Shown: piece by piece, positions 49,370 to 58,129 of the stretch
Position numbering within the stretch: the first letter of the stretch is position 1
How the letters are laid out: the number at the start of each line of letters is the position of its first letter
Assembly: GCA_903887375.1 (NCBI GenBank)
Contig: CAISPN010000021.1
Coordinates: 1 to 64,000, forward strand
Length of the DNA stretch: 64,000 nucleotides
Direction: 5' to 3'
Source: an uncultured cyanobacterium
Lineage (GTDB): Bacteria; Cyanobacteriota; Cyanobacteriia; Cyanobacteriales; Microcystaceae
Notes under the pieces: generated by a model
What the model was told of the DNA's origin: nothing
The model's database searches: none
Seen by the model: the letters and a program-made list of their open reading frames with translations, nothing else
Position numbers and translations under genes: made by a program

Positions 49370-50537
49370 TTTTGATGATATATGCCATTTGACTGAAGTT
49401 AGCTTCCACTATGATCTAGCCAATACTAAGTACAATTTGGATTTCAAATACGATAACTTCTTTGTTCTTTACAATGAGCAATCTGCCATCTCCAGTGGAT
49501 GTATTACTAATACGATATGCCAAATAGATGGAGTAGATTTGGAGACTGCCGCTGTAGGGATCATCACAACCCATCCAGCAGAGCGCGGCAAGGGTTATGG
49601 ACTAGAGTTGATGAAAAAACTAATTAAATCAGCACAAGAAGATGGCTATGATCTCTCTCTGGTCTTTCCATGGCTTGAGAGATGGTATGCAAAGGTTGGC
49701 TGCTCTAGCATACATTCTTCATATCGCAAGATTAAGTTAGAGAACTTACGCTTTAATTGCTGTGTATTAAACTATCAGCTGAGAGCTTTCAATGCATATA
49801 GCGATGCTGAGGCTTTATTGACCATTCACCAGCAGTTCAACAAAAACATTAATGGTACACTAAAAAGAGAGTCAACACATTGGGCTTATAGGATAGAAGA
49901 TAAGGGCGTAGTGATGGTAGCCCAAAAAGATGATATGGTTGTTGCCTACATGGTTTGTAAAGCACTAGATGCAAACAATACAACAGGAATCTATGGCTTG
50001 AAAGCGCGTGAGTTTGGTTGTCTTGATGGCCATCAACAAGCAATAGATGCTCTATTTTGCGCACAGGTTCATTGGTTAGAATCAGCAGGATTTTCAGAGA
50101 TTTATTATGAGGATGTCTATGATTCGAGCTTAGTTTCCCAGTTGTGCCCTCCTCCCTATCAAAGGCTCACTAATGATACAGATATAGTGAATTTTGCACC
50201 GGATCAATACATGGTGCAAATGTATAAAATACTTAACATCAAATCGATACTAAGAAAACTAACCAATGGTTGGAATTACAGACTAGCTTTAAAGGGAAGT
50301 TGCTGGCAAGATATTTTTCAGATAGACTCACAAGATGATTTTTATGTAGTGCGTTTTATTGAATCAGGTAGCTCTCTCAAATTAGAGCAAAGCCAGTTTA
50401 TTTCTCTTTTTCTTTTTGGAGTAACTGACTGGGCAGGACTCAACTGGAACAATACTTGTACCTCTAGGGAAAATGAAGCAATGCATCGGCTTTTTCCCAA
50501 ACGAAAGTTCGTTTATTGGGATACTGATTCATTCTGA
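49332..50537 (+). CDS. GNAT acetyltransferase, Eis-like
   Basis: A 401-residue protein. The N-terminal GNAT domain holds the acetyl-CoA loop in AAVGIITTHPAERGKGYGLELMKKL (R-G-x-G-x-G/L pattern, about 75-98), then LSLVFPWLERWYAKVGC. A second GNAT-like half and a C-terminal sterol-carrier-like region give the Eis plan of about 400 residues. Eis proteins acetylate amines on varied acceptors. AAAGGAG lies 4 bases before the ATG. It overlaps the deacetylase gene by 38 bases and ends the cluster. Confidence 0.8.
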   Translation: MSDIVCLRASSSNFDDICHLTEVSFHYDLANTKYNLDFKYDNFFVLYNEQSAISSGCITNTICQIDGVDLETAAVGIITTHPAERGKGYGLELMKKLIKSAQEDGYDLSLVFPWLERWYAKVGCSSIHSSYRKIKLENLRFNCCVLNYQLRAFNAYSDAEALLTIHQQFNKNINGTLKRESTHWAYRIEDKGVVMVAQKDDMVVAYMVCKALDANNTTGIYGLKAREFGCLDGHQQAIDALFCAQVHWLESAGFSEIYYEDVYDSSLVSQLCPPPYQRLTNDTDIVNFAPDQYMVQMYKILNIKSILRKLTNGWNYRLALKGSCWQDIFQIDSQDDFYVVRFIESGSSLKLEQSQFISLFLFGVTDWAGLNWNNTCTSRENEAMHRLFPKRKFVYWDTDSF

Positions 50538-50589
50538 TCCCAAGTAAATGCGACAATTGAGATGCAATGTTAATAATTAAGGATATTTC

Positions 50590-51378
50590 ATGGTTTCGGT
50601 TTCTCAACGTTTGGCAGATCTAAGAGCCCAGAAAAAATGTGCGCTCATTCCCTTTATTACAGCGGGCGATCCTGATCTACATACTACTGCCGAAGCCTTG
50701 CGATTGCTAGATAAATCGGGAGCTGACATCATTGAATTAGGCGTGCCCTATTCAGATCCCCTAGCTGATGGCCCGGTGATCCAAGCTGCTGCAACTAGAG
50801 CTTTACAAAAGGGCACTACTTTAGATAATGTGCTCGATTTGGTCAGGGAAGTTTCTCCTCAATTGAGCGCGCCAATAGTTCTTTTTACCTATTACAATCC
50901 CATATTTTCCCGCGGTATAGAAACCTTTTTAAGTGAAATTGCCAGCTCTGGTGTTAAAGGTTTAGTGGTTCCTGATTTACCACTAGAAGAGGCAGATAAT
51001 TTAATACAAAAAGCCGCTCTAGAATCTATAGAAGTTATTTTGCTGGTAGCTCCTACTAGTCCAGCTGAACGAATTGAACAGATTGCTCAAAAATCTCAAG
51101 GTTTTATCTATTTGGTAAGTGTCACTGGAGTAACTGGCATCAGAAGTCAAGTTGCCAGTGGTGTGCAGGATATTCTCGAAAATATTCGCCGATTTAGCGA
51201 TAAATCTATTGGGGTTGGTTTTGGTATTTCCACACCAGAGCAAGCCAAAGTGATTAAGAACTGGGGCTCTGATGCAATCATTGTAGGTAGCGCTTTTGTC
51301 AGGTCCCTTTCAGAAGGTGGTCTGCCAGCTTTAGAAAGTCTCTGTTTGAGTTTAAAACAGGCAATAATTGTAGACTAA
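50590..51378 (+). CDS. trpA: tryptophan synthase alpha chain
   Basis: Cleaves indole-3-glycerol phosphate to indole and glyceraldehyde 3-phosphate; indole passes to TrpB. At 262 residues it is full length. The catalytic Glu is in [19 protein letters not shown] (about residue 52) and the catalytic Asp in [11 protein letters not shown]; phosphate-binding [11 protein letters not shown] and AIIVGSAFV follow. No trpB lies nearby, as usual in cyanobacteria. Its stop overlaps the convergent HMA/DUF454 gene by 4 bases. Confidence 0.97.
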   Translation: MVSVSQRLADLRAQKKCALIPFITAGDPDLHTTAEALRLLDKSGADIIELGVPYSDPLADGPVIQAAATRALQKGTTLDNVLDLVREVSPQLSAPIVLFTYYNPIFSRGIETFLSEIASSGVKGLVVPDLPLEEADNLIQKAALESIEVILLVAPTSPAERIEQIAQKSQGFIYLVSVTGVTGIRSQVASGVQDILENIRRFSDKSIGVGFGISTPEQAKVIKNWGSDAIIVGSAFVRSLSEGGLPALESLCLSLKQAIIVD

Positions 51379-51833
51379 TCTGATTTTTCTTTGGCATAGG
51401 AAAAACAAAAAGAAGACAATAGTAAAAAAGGAGTACCTGGAACAAGAGGTAAAAACAGTCCTATTGTTCCTATAAATAGGCTTGCTGTTCCTATACTTGG
51501 AAGTAACCCTTTGAGAAATATGACCAATATTTCTACTTGCTGAGAATCTATTGCTTCTAATGGCAAAATGGGCAAATCAACTTTATCGGCATTTCCCATA
51601 GCTTTTTCTAGAGTATAGTCCCATTGTTGATGGTCAACGTAATTGATAATGATTGATTTGGCCGGTGGGTTGAGCCTCACCTGCTCGACAAACTCAAGCG
51701 ATTTTAATTCTCTATATAATCTTTGGGCAAAGATTTCATCCTCAGCTATTTTCGGTACAAGAATACGAATGCGACCTTGAACATGGTGCAAAACCTTAAA
51801 TTCTTTTGCTGTTGAAGGTGAATAAAAATCCAT
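51375..51833 (-). CDS. small membrane protein with HMA-like N-terminus and DUF454-like C-terminus
   Basis: A 152-residue protein. Residues about 8-70 have a ferredoxin-like alternation ([15 protein letters not shown], then [17 protein letters not shown]) like HMA2-type domains but without the CxxC metal motif. Residues about 102-148 form two hydrophobic segments with the DUF454-like pattern [23 protein letters not shown]. The DUF454 part is shorter than usual, ending soon after this motif. Similar two-part proteins occur in cyanobacteria as I recall. The P-type ATPase gene lies upstream on the same strand, but a 316-base gap and hairpin separate them, so a shared role is only a guess. Confidence 0.6.
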   Translation of the reverse strand: MDFYSPSTAKEFKVLHHVQGRIRILVPKIAEDEIFAQRLYRELKSLEFVEQVRLNPPAKSIIINYVDHQQWDYTLEKAMGNADKVDLPILPLEAIDSQQVEILVIFLKGLLPSIGTASLFIGTIGLFLPLVPGTPFLLLSSFCFSYAKEKSD

Positions 51834-52149
51834 AAATATTAATAAAACTTAACTGTTTTGCTTGCGCTCTATCTGTTAACTAGAAGTGAATTTGGCAAAT
51901 ACGCCAATTCTTTATAATTAATTTATATTTTAGCTTCTGGTGAAATTATTAAAAAAATATAAAGAATACGGGGATCAGCAAAAACATCTGAGATATTTAG
52001 TAGATATACAAATGGAGTCAGCCTATATAAAGACTCTAACCATAACAAATATATAGTAGCTCGGCAAAATTCAATTAGCCGAGCTATTTTTGTGACTTCA
52101 ACTATCTAGTTAAATTTTAATAAATCTTAATACTGATTTCTAGCTGATT
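51834..52149. other. 316-base spacer without a recognisable gene
   Basis: The only gene-free stretch over 300 bases. It lies between two minus-strand genes and is AT-rich. It holds a strong terminator hairpin (52057-52091), a weaker inverted repeat GAGTC...GACTC (near 52016-52037), and TATAAT-like sequence near 51912. I find no frame with protein-like sequence. It could be simply the promoter/leader of the 51833 gene, or encode a plus-strand small RNA ending at the hairpin. Confidence 0.5.
52057..52091 (+). terminator. Rho-independent terminator hairpin
   Basis: Stem TAGCTCGGC / GCCGAGCTA (9 bp, GC-rich) with a 12-base loop, followed on the plus strand by TTTTT. On the minus strand the tail is only moderately U-rich (CTATATATTT), but the hairpin lies 59 bases past the P-type ATPase stop and probably ends that transcript too. 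No plus-strand gene upstream is known, hence the question of a small RNA. Confidence 0.75.
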
Positions 52150-54699
52150 TTAATATCCCCTATGATTGATCACCTTAGCCCATTCCAACCAAATAAAAGC
52201 AACTATCCCTACCAACAAAGATACTAATAAATCACTAGGATGAAGGTAAGAAAAACTAAACAAATTGCGCAAAAAAGGAATATAGAGAACTAAGGCAAGA
52301 AAGAAAAACGTACTACCAAAAACCCACCAAAAAGCAGGATTAGAGCTGCGTAGGGTTTTTAAATCTATCCTAGAGCTAGAGCGACCACTGACTATCAAGC
52401 TCAAATTAGCCAGAATCAAACTGGTAAAAGCAAGCGCTCTGGCATTGGTTTCACTCTGCTCTTGCTGGAGTGAGAATAGATAAACCAAGACTAACAAAAC
52501 TAATATACCCATACCTTGTAATATCGCCAATCTCAATGTCTTCCCTGCAAAAAGAGGCTCTCCAACCCTGCGGGGTGGTCGTTTCATCAAATTAGCCTCA
52601 GCAGGTTCAGCCTCTAAAACCACTGAACAGACTGGATCGATAATCAGATGGAGAAAAGCTACATGAATTGGCAATAAAACTAGGGGCAATTTGAACAATA
52701 CCGGAATCAAAGAGAGCCCGGCAATCGGGATATGGATAGCCAAAAGATAGATCATCGCCTTGCGCAGATTATCAAAAATCCTACGCCCTAGCTTAATCGC
52801 CTCAACTATAGAAGAAAAATCATCATCCAACAAAACTAAAGCTGCCGATTCACGGGCTACATCTGTTCCTCTTTGTCCCATGGCAATTCCTATTTGAGCT
52901 GCCTTGAGAGCAGGAGCATCATTGACCCCATCGCCCGTCATGGCAACCACTTCCCCTCTAGCTTTGAGAGCATTGATAATCCTTAGTTTTTGCTCTGGTA
53001 CTGTTCTGGCGTAGATATTGATACTATCGATGCAGCTTTCTAGTTCCCTATCATCCATTGCCTCTAGCTCTGCCCCGGTGAGGATTTGTCCCATTTGCAG
53101 CAAACCAATTTCTCTAGCAATTGTCCTGGCGGTGATAGGAGAATCTCCAGTAATCATCACAACCCTAATTCCAGCACTATAACATTGAGCAATTGCCGAA
53201 GCTACTGTAGGTCGGACAGGATCTGCTAGTCCAATCAAGCCAAGAAACAAAAAAGGAAAATCATGTTGATGCTCTGGTAAATGATTAGGATCTGGTTTGG
53301 GATGTGGAGGAATCAAAGTTTCAAAAGATGCCTTAGCAACTGCCAAAACCCTCAATCCAGCTTCAGCCATTGTGGCTACTTGGGCAAAAAGAAGTTGCTT
53401 TTGTTTTGGCTCAAGATGGCAAAGATCGGCAATAGATTCAGCCGAGCCTTTAGCTGCAATATCATGGCGATGCCCATCAGCCGAGCGCCACACTCGAGTC
53501 ATGGCCATCAGCTCACTAGAGAGTGGATATTCTCGCAGCAGTTGCCAATCTCCATGTAAATGTTCAGTATCTTGCAAAAAACGATCCCCAAGTTGTTTAA
53601 AAGCCTTTTCCATAGGATCAAAGGGATCGCTTTGGCTTGCTAATATACTAAATTCAACCAATTCATGCATTGATTCTGGTAAAACCTTGGGAAGAGCTTG
53701 CGAGATCTGACAAGAGCTAAATTGGTCAATTGTGCTATTAGGTACTATTAACTGCTGAGCGCTCATACGATTGAGAGTGAGAGTACCGGTCTTATCGCTA
53801 CAAAGCACAGTAGCTGAACCAAGGGTTTCTACAGCAGAAGTGCGCCTAGCTAGTACTTGCTTTTTGGAAATGCGCCATGCTCCTAGGGCTAAAAAGATAG
53901 TCACAACCACTGGAAACTCATTAGGCAAAATTGCCATAGCTAAAGTTATCCCGGCTAAAGTTGCTTTGAGCCAATCGCCTCTAGTTATTCCATAGATAAT
54001 GACAATCGTCAGACAAAAGGCAACTGCAATGCCAAATAATCGATTGACTATGCGCACCATTTCTTTTTCCAGGGCAGTACTTTGGGTTTTAACCTTTTCG
54101 AGAGCCTGCCCAATCTTGCCCATCTCGGTATGTATTCCAGTTTCTTGAACTTGAGCAATAGCTCTTCCTTGGACTACCAAAGTACCGGCATAAACCTGAG
54201 AGAGATTATCTGTTTTGCGCACAGGTACAGATTCACCAGTCAATAGTGATTCGTCGACTGACAAATTGAGATTAGAGATAATTAAAGCATCAGCCGGTAC
54301 GCGATCCCCTTCTACTAGAACTAATGAATCACCACGGACAACTTCTCTACCGGCAATTCTTCTTTGTTTACCATCGCGAATCACCAAAGCTCGCGGACTA
54401 CTGAGATCTTTTAGGGCTTTGAGAGCATGTTCAGTTTTACCCTCTTGATAGAAACTGATCCCAACAATAAATAAAACAAAGCCTATCAAGATCAAAGCTT
54501 CATGGAGATCGCCTAAGAAAAAGTAGACAATGCCTCCACCTAAAAGTAGAAGAAAAATAGGATCTTGAATTGTCTCCCACAAAAGAGACCACAAAGCTGA
54601 ATTATTATCTGAAGGAAGTTCATTGTATCCTTCTGTTTTCAAGATTAAAGAGGCCTGATCTTCGCTCAATCCTTGAGTATCTGAGAGATCTTGTATCAT
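52150..54699 (-). CDS. P-type cation-transporting ATPase (P2-like, uncertain ion)
   Basis: An 849-residue pump with N-terminal cation-ATPase domain, ten or so membrane segments, phosphorylation motif CSDKTGTLTLNR (Asp about residue 302), LTGESVP in the actuator domain, KGSAES in the nucleotide domain, and MTGDGVNDAPALKAA. The TM4 ion-binding turn reads AILPNEFPVV, where Ca-ATPases have PEGLP. This P(N/E)EFP subgroup has no established ion. The length and C-terminal helices (about 690-845) resemble PacL-type pumps. No metal-binding N-terminal domain. The annotation as calcium ATPase often given to such genes should be treated with care. Confidence 0.9.
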   Translation of the reverse strand: MIQDLSDTQGLSEDQASLILKTEGYNELPSDNNSALWSLLWETIQDPIFLLLLGGGIVYFFLGDLHEALILIGFVLFIVGISFYQEGKTEHALKALKDLSSPRALVIRDGKQRRIAGREVVRGDSLVLVEGDRVPADALIISNLNLSVDESLLTGESVPVRKTDNLSQVYAGTLVVQGRAIAQVQETGIHTEMGKIGQALEKVKTQSTALEKEMVRIVNRLFGIAVAFCLTIVIIYGITRGDWLKATLAGITLAMAILPNEFPVVVTIFLALGAWRISKKQVLARRTSAVETLGSATVLCSDKTGTLTLNRMSAQQLIVPNSTIDQFSSCQISQALPKVLPESMHELVEFSILASQSDPFDPMEKAFKQLGDRFLQDTEHLHGDWQLLREYPLSSELMAMTRVWRSADGHRHDIAAKGSAESIADLCHLEPKQKQLLFAQVATMAEAGLRVLAVAKASFETLIPPHPKPDPNHLPEHQHDFPFLFLGLIGLADPVRPTVASAIAQCYSAGIRVVMITGDSPITARTIAREIGLLQMGQILTGAELEAMDDRELESCIDSINIYARTVPEQKLRIINALKARGEVVAMTGDGVNDAPALKAAQIGIAMGQRGTDVARESAALVLLDDDFSSIVEAIKLGRRIFDNLRKAMIYLLAIHIPIAGLSLIPVLFKLPLVLLPIHVAFLHLIIDPVCSVVLEAEPAEANLMKRPPRRVGEPLFAGKTLRLAILQGMGILVLLVLVYLFSLQQEQSETNARALAFTSLILANLSLIVSGRSSSRIDLKTLRSSNPAFWWVFGSTFFFLALVLYIPFLRNLFSFSYLHPSDLLVSLLVGIVAFIWLEWAKVINHRGY

Positions 54700-54730
54700 A
54701 GAAGATAACTTTAAATTATCATTCTAACCT

Positions 54731-54761
54731 AAAAAAATCAGGACAAAAAATGCCCTGATTT
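54731..54761 (-). terminator. terminator of the bolA-grx operon
   Basis: Read on the minus strand: AAATCAGG, an 11-base loop, CCTGATTT, then a run of T. It begins 24 bases after the glutaredoxin stop codon and lies just upstream of the P-type ATPase start region's opposite end, so it insulates the two minus-strand units. Confidence 0.85.
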
Positions 54762-54785
54762 AGACTATTTATTATTTATCAATGC

Positions 54786-55109
54786 TTAGGAAGCTAGAGC
54801 AACTTCTACTATTTGTTGAAGCTCACCACTTTGATATAGCTCGATCATAATATCTGAACCGCCTACAAATTCTCCGTTGATGTACACTTGGGGAATAGTT
54901 GGCCAGTTGGAATATTCTTTGATAGATTGACGAATCTCAGGATCGCTCAAGATATCGCAGGTTTCAAAAGGTACTCCCAAGGAATTCAAGATCTGGACAA
55001 CATTGTTAGAAAATCCACATTGTGGCATCAACTTGTTTCCTTTCATAAAGACAAATATTTTATTGTCTTTGAGCATTTGGTCAATTTGTTTTTTGCTTTC
55101 TGGTGTCAT
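54786..55109 (-). CDS. grxD: monothiol glutaredoxin (Grx4/GrxD type)
   Basis: A 107-residue single-domain CGFS glutaredoxin: [19 protein letters not shown] carries the active Cys (about residue 31), KxMKGN-like [10 protein letters not shown] precedes it, and [19 protein letters not shown] gives the cis-Pro and glutathione-binding loop. The family binds a shared [2Fe-2S] cluster with glutathione and transfers or senses it. It lies 8 bases downstream of bolA, the classical BolA-Grx4 partnership, which forms mixed cluster-bridged complexes. Confidence 0.96.
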   Translation of the reverse strand: MTPESKKQIDQMLKDNKIFVFMKGNKLMPQCGFSNNVVQILNSLGVPFETCDILSDPEIRQSIKEYSNWPTIPQVYINGEFVGGSDIMIELYQSGELQQIVEVALAS

Positions 55110-55117
55110 ATATCCTC

Positions 55118-55384
55118 CTAAATACTATTAGTTTGATTTGCTTTTTTCCAAGCTTCTTGAGTGTAAGTTTTGAGCGCTAAAGCATGGATGGCTTCTGTGG
55201 ATAGATGCTCATTGAGAGCGCTATAGACAAGCTGATGTTGCTTGACTTTGGTCTGTCCAGTGAATTGATCAGAGATTACAACCGCCTCAAGATGATCCCC
55301 GCCTCCAGTCAAATCTTTAACAAAGACAAGGGCATCTGGAATCTTCATCTGAATCATTTCTTCTACCTGTTTGAGGGCAACCAC
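55118..55384 (-). CDS. bolA: BolA family protein
   Basis: An 88-residue protein with the class II KH-like BolA fold: [30 protein letters not shown], containing the loop and the conserved GDHL (His ligand candidate), then [24 protein letters not shown] (only the pattern is quoted in parts). It pairs with the CGFS glutaredoxin encoded 8 bases downstream for iron-sulfur trafficking. Transcribed as bolA-grxD, ended by the hairpin at 54731-54761. Confidence 0.93.
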   Translation of the reverse strand: MVALKQVEEMIQMKIPDALVFVKDLTGGGDHLEAVVISDQFTGQTKVKQHQLVYSALNEHLSTEAIHALALKTYTQEAWKKANQTNSI

Positions 55385-55451
55385 GACAAGAGACTCCCTT
55401 ATGAATTGATGATGTGTTAATAATTTCTTCTAACATTCTCGCATTTCCAGA

Positions 55452-56066
55452 CTATTTTGGAGCAGGAGCAGGAGCCGGAGCCGCTCCAGTTTTAGGAGTA
55501 TAGGGTACATCCACAAACCCTAGCTCATAAAGCTGCTGGTAAGATTTTTTACCCAATTCACTGCTAGGATTTTGTGAGAGTATCACTTGAATTAAAAGAG
55601 GTACCGATAGCTCAGGTTTATTTTGCGCTCTATGTACTAAAGCCAATTGATAGGTAGTTTCATCTCTAAGCTGTCCAGTTTTCAGAGCCTGAGAACGTTG
55701 TGATTCAGTAACCTTAGGGTCAATTCCCGAGAAGCTATTGGCTAATTGCAAGTGAAAGCTTGAAAGTTGATTATATGTCTTGCGGGCCTGCTGTAGTTTG
55801 GCGACCGCTAAATCATAGTTATTTTTATTGATAGCATCTTGAGCTTCGCTAACTAATTTTTGAGCCCCTTCAAGAGAAAGTAAACTATCAGCTTGGTTAA
55901 GAGGGCGGGTCGTCTCATTGGGATCTTCTTGAGTAGCGTTGTCTACCTTAGCTGGAACTGTTTTGGTTTGAGCTAGAACAGGAGATACTAAACCAATTGT
56001 TAGACACGTTAATACTAAAAGATGACGGAAATTGGAACTTACCATATAAAAAGATAACTTTGCCAT
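55452..56066 (-). CDS. exported hypothetical protein with helical repeat-like middle and Pro/Ala tail
   Basis: A 204-residue protein. The signal peptide core is HLLVLTCLTIGLVSPVLAQ, with probable cleavage after VLA; translation may start at the ATG 7 codons in (MVSSNFRHLL). The mature part has helices with TPR-like spacing (DAINKNNYDLAVAKLQQARK; LALVHRAQNKPELSVPLLIQ) and ends in an AP repeat (APAPAPAPK), likely flexible. I recognise no named family. It is last in the TerC-glycerate kinase-LpxB-like run, 14 bases downstream. Confidence 0.6.
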   Translation of the reverse strand: MAKLSFYMVSSNFRHLLVLTCLTIGLVSPVLAQTKTVPAKVDNATQEDPNETTRPLNQADSLLSLEGAQKLVSEAQDAINKNNYDLAVAKLQQARKTYNQLSSFHLQLANSFSGIDPKVTESQRSQALKTGQLRDETTYQLALVHRAQNKPELSVPLLIQVILSQNPSSELGKKSYQQLYELGFVDVPYTPKTGAAPAPAPAPK

Positions 56067-56080
56067 AATTGCTTACAATA

Positions 56081-57355
56081 TCATAGCAGTGAGGTAGATT
56101 TTGCTATCTGCTCTCTAACGAGCTCAGATATCTTGCAGGCTGCGCCTGAATCTCCCCGAACCTTTTCTAACTTCGCTCTGATTTTTTCTAATTTTGTGGG
56201 ATCTTGCAAATAGAGAGAGATTTCTCTGGCTATATTAGTTGGTTCAACTATACCTATTTTCTCTGGTACCACCTCTTCGTTTGCCCAGATGTTAGGCCAG
56301 GCATAGAGTTTGTTTTGTTTGAGAAACCAAGAGTTAATGGCTTTGGCAAAAGTTGTACCCAATACTGGCAATCTACTTAAAATGCCTGGTAAACCCTCCC
56401 ATGTGCGCATGATATCGATCTGCTGGGTGGGCAGAATCACCCACATAGGTATACCTAAAGCTGCCAGCTCAGCAGTATTAGCCCCAACAGTGGTGATTAC
56501 TAAACTACATTGCAATAGTTTACTATGGGCAGGAAATTCACTATATAGTTTGATCTTCAGCCCCTGTTTTGTCTGCAAATAAGGAATTTCCTCTGATATT
56601 AAACTTGCTCCAGTTAAACCAATTTTTTCAATCAAGGGATTGGTCAAAGGATTGGCGTAATAGGCAAGCATATCAAGATCTACTGTAGGAGCCAGGGGAA
56701 TCATAAATTCATACTCTGGCTCTAGCTCATTGAGCGCTTGGGCAATTGCTAAACAAAAGGGGACACCGATAGCCAATTTATGTCCCTTTGAGCCAACCAT
56801 AAGTCCAATCTGATGAGAGTTTGCTTGGTAAAGAGTATCTTTAGTTTCCACCTCTAACATCAGATCGCCTACTATATTGACTTTGTTTTGATATTTAGAG
56901 GAAACTTTATCTTTGACCAGCTTATTTCTAGCAGCAAAACTATCTAGAAAACCTGGCCATCTTGCTTCCCATTCGGCATAGGTGAGATTGCGATAACCTA
57001 AACGCTTACTGATAAGCAAAGTATAAAATTGATCTCCTCCTAAAAAGATGACTACCCCGTTTTTATACCAATCCCAATTTTCATAAGTTTTTCCCCAGAG
57101 CAAGAAATCAAAAAAATGCTCACTAGTTTGTATCCGATCAACCTCTCTGTAACCTTTGAGCACTTTTTGCTCTAGTCCACTGGCATGAGGACAAGGTGAG
57201 AGGATCACCGAAATTCTGGCCATTTCTCCAAATAGTACTTTGAGTTGTTTGACTACAGGACGAACCCAGGTTGCTACTTCACCTGGACCATTGGTGAGGA
57301 TCAATAGATCAACTTTTTGGCGCGTTTCGATGGAATTGGCTGGGTTGATGCTCAT
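56081..57355 (-). CDS. lipid-A-disaccharide synthase-related glycosyltransferase (LpxB-like)
   Basis: A 424-residue GT-B protein. The start VDLLILTNGPGEVATWVRPV and TVGANTAELAALGIPMWVILPTQ in the donor domain resemble LpxB, but the sequence is a cyanobacterial/plant-associated variant rather than a classical LpxB with the surrounding lpx genes, and none of those are here. The acceptor is thus uncertain. Its first 47 bases lie inside the 3' end of the glycerate kinase gene, in another frame, so the two are translationally coupled. Confidence 0.78.
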   Translation of the reverse strand: MSINPANSIETRQKVDLLILTNGPGEVATWVRPVVKQLKVLFGEMARISVILSPCPHASGLEQKVLKGYREVDRIQTSEHFFDFLLWGKTYENWDWYKNGVVIFLGGDQFYTLLISKRLGYRNLTYAEWEARWPGFLDSFAARNKLVKDKVSSKYQNKVNIVGDLMLEVETKDTLYQANSHQIGLMVGSKGHKLAIGVPFCLAIAQALNELEPEYEFMIPLAPTVDLDMLAYYANPLTNPLIEKIGLTGASLISEEIPYLQTKQGLKIKLYSEFPAHSKLLQCSLVITTVGANTAELAALGIPMWVILPTQQIDIMRTWEGLPGILSRLPVLGTTFAKAINSWFLKQNKLYAWPNIWANEEVVPEKIGIVEPTNIAREISLYLQDPTKLEKIRAKLEKVRGDSGAACKISELVREQIAKSTSLL

Positions 57356-58115
57356 AGTCTATATCTACAACAAGGTTACAATCTTTGATTAGTTGAGGCA
57401 GAAAAAGTTCAGGATGCAGAGCTTTCCAAAAATATCTAACCATATTTTCAATTTCTGCTGGAGCCATACCTACTTTTTGTTTTTTTTCAGCATCTTGACG
57501 CCATTGTAAACTGTAGTGATAATCTTCGCTATTGAGCACAATTAAGCTATCTAGTTTTTCCCAAAGGGGTAAATATTCTTGCAGGCGATTATTGCAATCT
57601 TGCGCAAATTTGTAGTCTTGCTCGTTAGAAAAAATATCAGGTAGGTTATTGATTGTACTAAAATCTATTGGACGGTAGCCTACAAACCAACCTTCAAATA
57701 AGAGAATATCAATATTGCTGACTATCTCCGGTTTGCTTTGGCGATCTCCTCTTCCTTGCTGGAGTGATTTGTCAAAACGCCATATAGCAATGTTACTTTC
57801 ACCTGAGAGAACTTGCTCAAATATATCCAAAGCTAGAAATATATCATGGGTTCCAGGTGGGCCGCGCCAGATTAAACGAGGATCTTGTTGCTGGAGTAGG
57901 AGTCTTTGCTGGTAAGTTTTATAGATATCATCTAGAGAGAAGGTAACTGCTTTAACTCCTAAATCTGCCAAGATATCTACAAACAAGCCAGTTAAGGTTG
58001 TCTTGCCTATGCCAACTGGACCAACTATTCCCTGAATAACAGGCCTTTGTAGTTCTCTTTTTTTTTGAAATGTTTCTAAAAGCAAAGGCTGCCAAAATTC
58101 TACTTGCTTGGACAT
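57309..58115 (-). CDS. glyK: D-glycerate 3-kinase (plant/cyanobacterial type)
   Basis: Phosphorylates D-glycerate to 3-phosphoglycerate, the last step of photorespiration, refilling the Calvin cycle. It is 268 residues of the P-loop kinase fold: GIVGPVGIGKTTLTGLFVDI (Walker A about 29-48), FSLDDIYKTYQQRL, IWRGPPGTHDI and LLFEGWFVGYRP, segments characteristic of GLYK. It is shorter at the N-terminus than the plant enzyme and possibly than some cyanobacterial ones. gcvH at 8.7 kb is the other photorespiratory gene in the window. It follows the TerC gene by 14 bases. Confidence 0.88.
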   Translation of the reverse strand: MSKQVEFWQPLLLETFQKKRELQRPVIQGIVGPVGIGKTTLTGLFVDILADLGVKAVTFSLDDIYKTYQQRLLLQQQDPRLIWRGPPGTHDIFLALDIFEQVLSGESNIAIWRFDKSLQQGRGDRQSKPEIVSNIDILLFEGWFVGYRPIDFSTINNLPDIFSNEQDYKFAQDCNNRLQEYLPLWEKLDSLIVLNSEDYHYSLQWRQDAEKKQKVGMAPAEIENMVRYFWKALHPELFLPQLIKDCNLVVDIDYEHQPSQFHRNAPKS

Positions 58116-58129
58116 TATTCAAAGGGATA

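Noticed and set aside
46410-50537. A true nod-type (lipochito-oligosaccharide) operon
   Set aside because: The activities are similar, but there is no NodA acyltransferase, the GT2 is broken, and the methyltransferase and acetyltransferase are not recognisably NodS or NodL. Kept only as an analogy.
53281-53710. Long open frames antisense to the P-type ATPase
   Set aside because: They mirror the codon pattern of a clear ATPase gene, have no family-like motifs and lack ribosome-binding sites.
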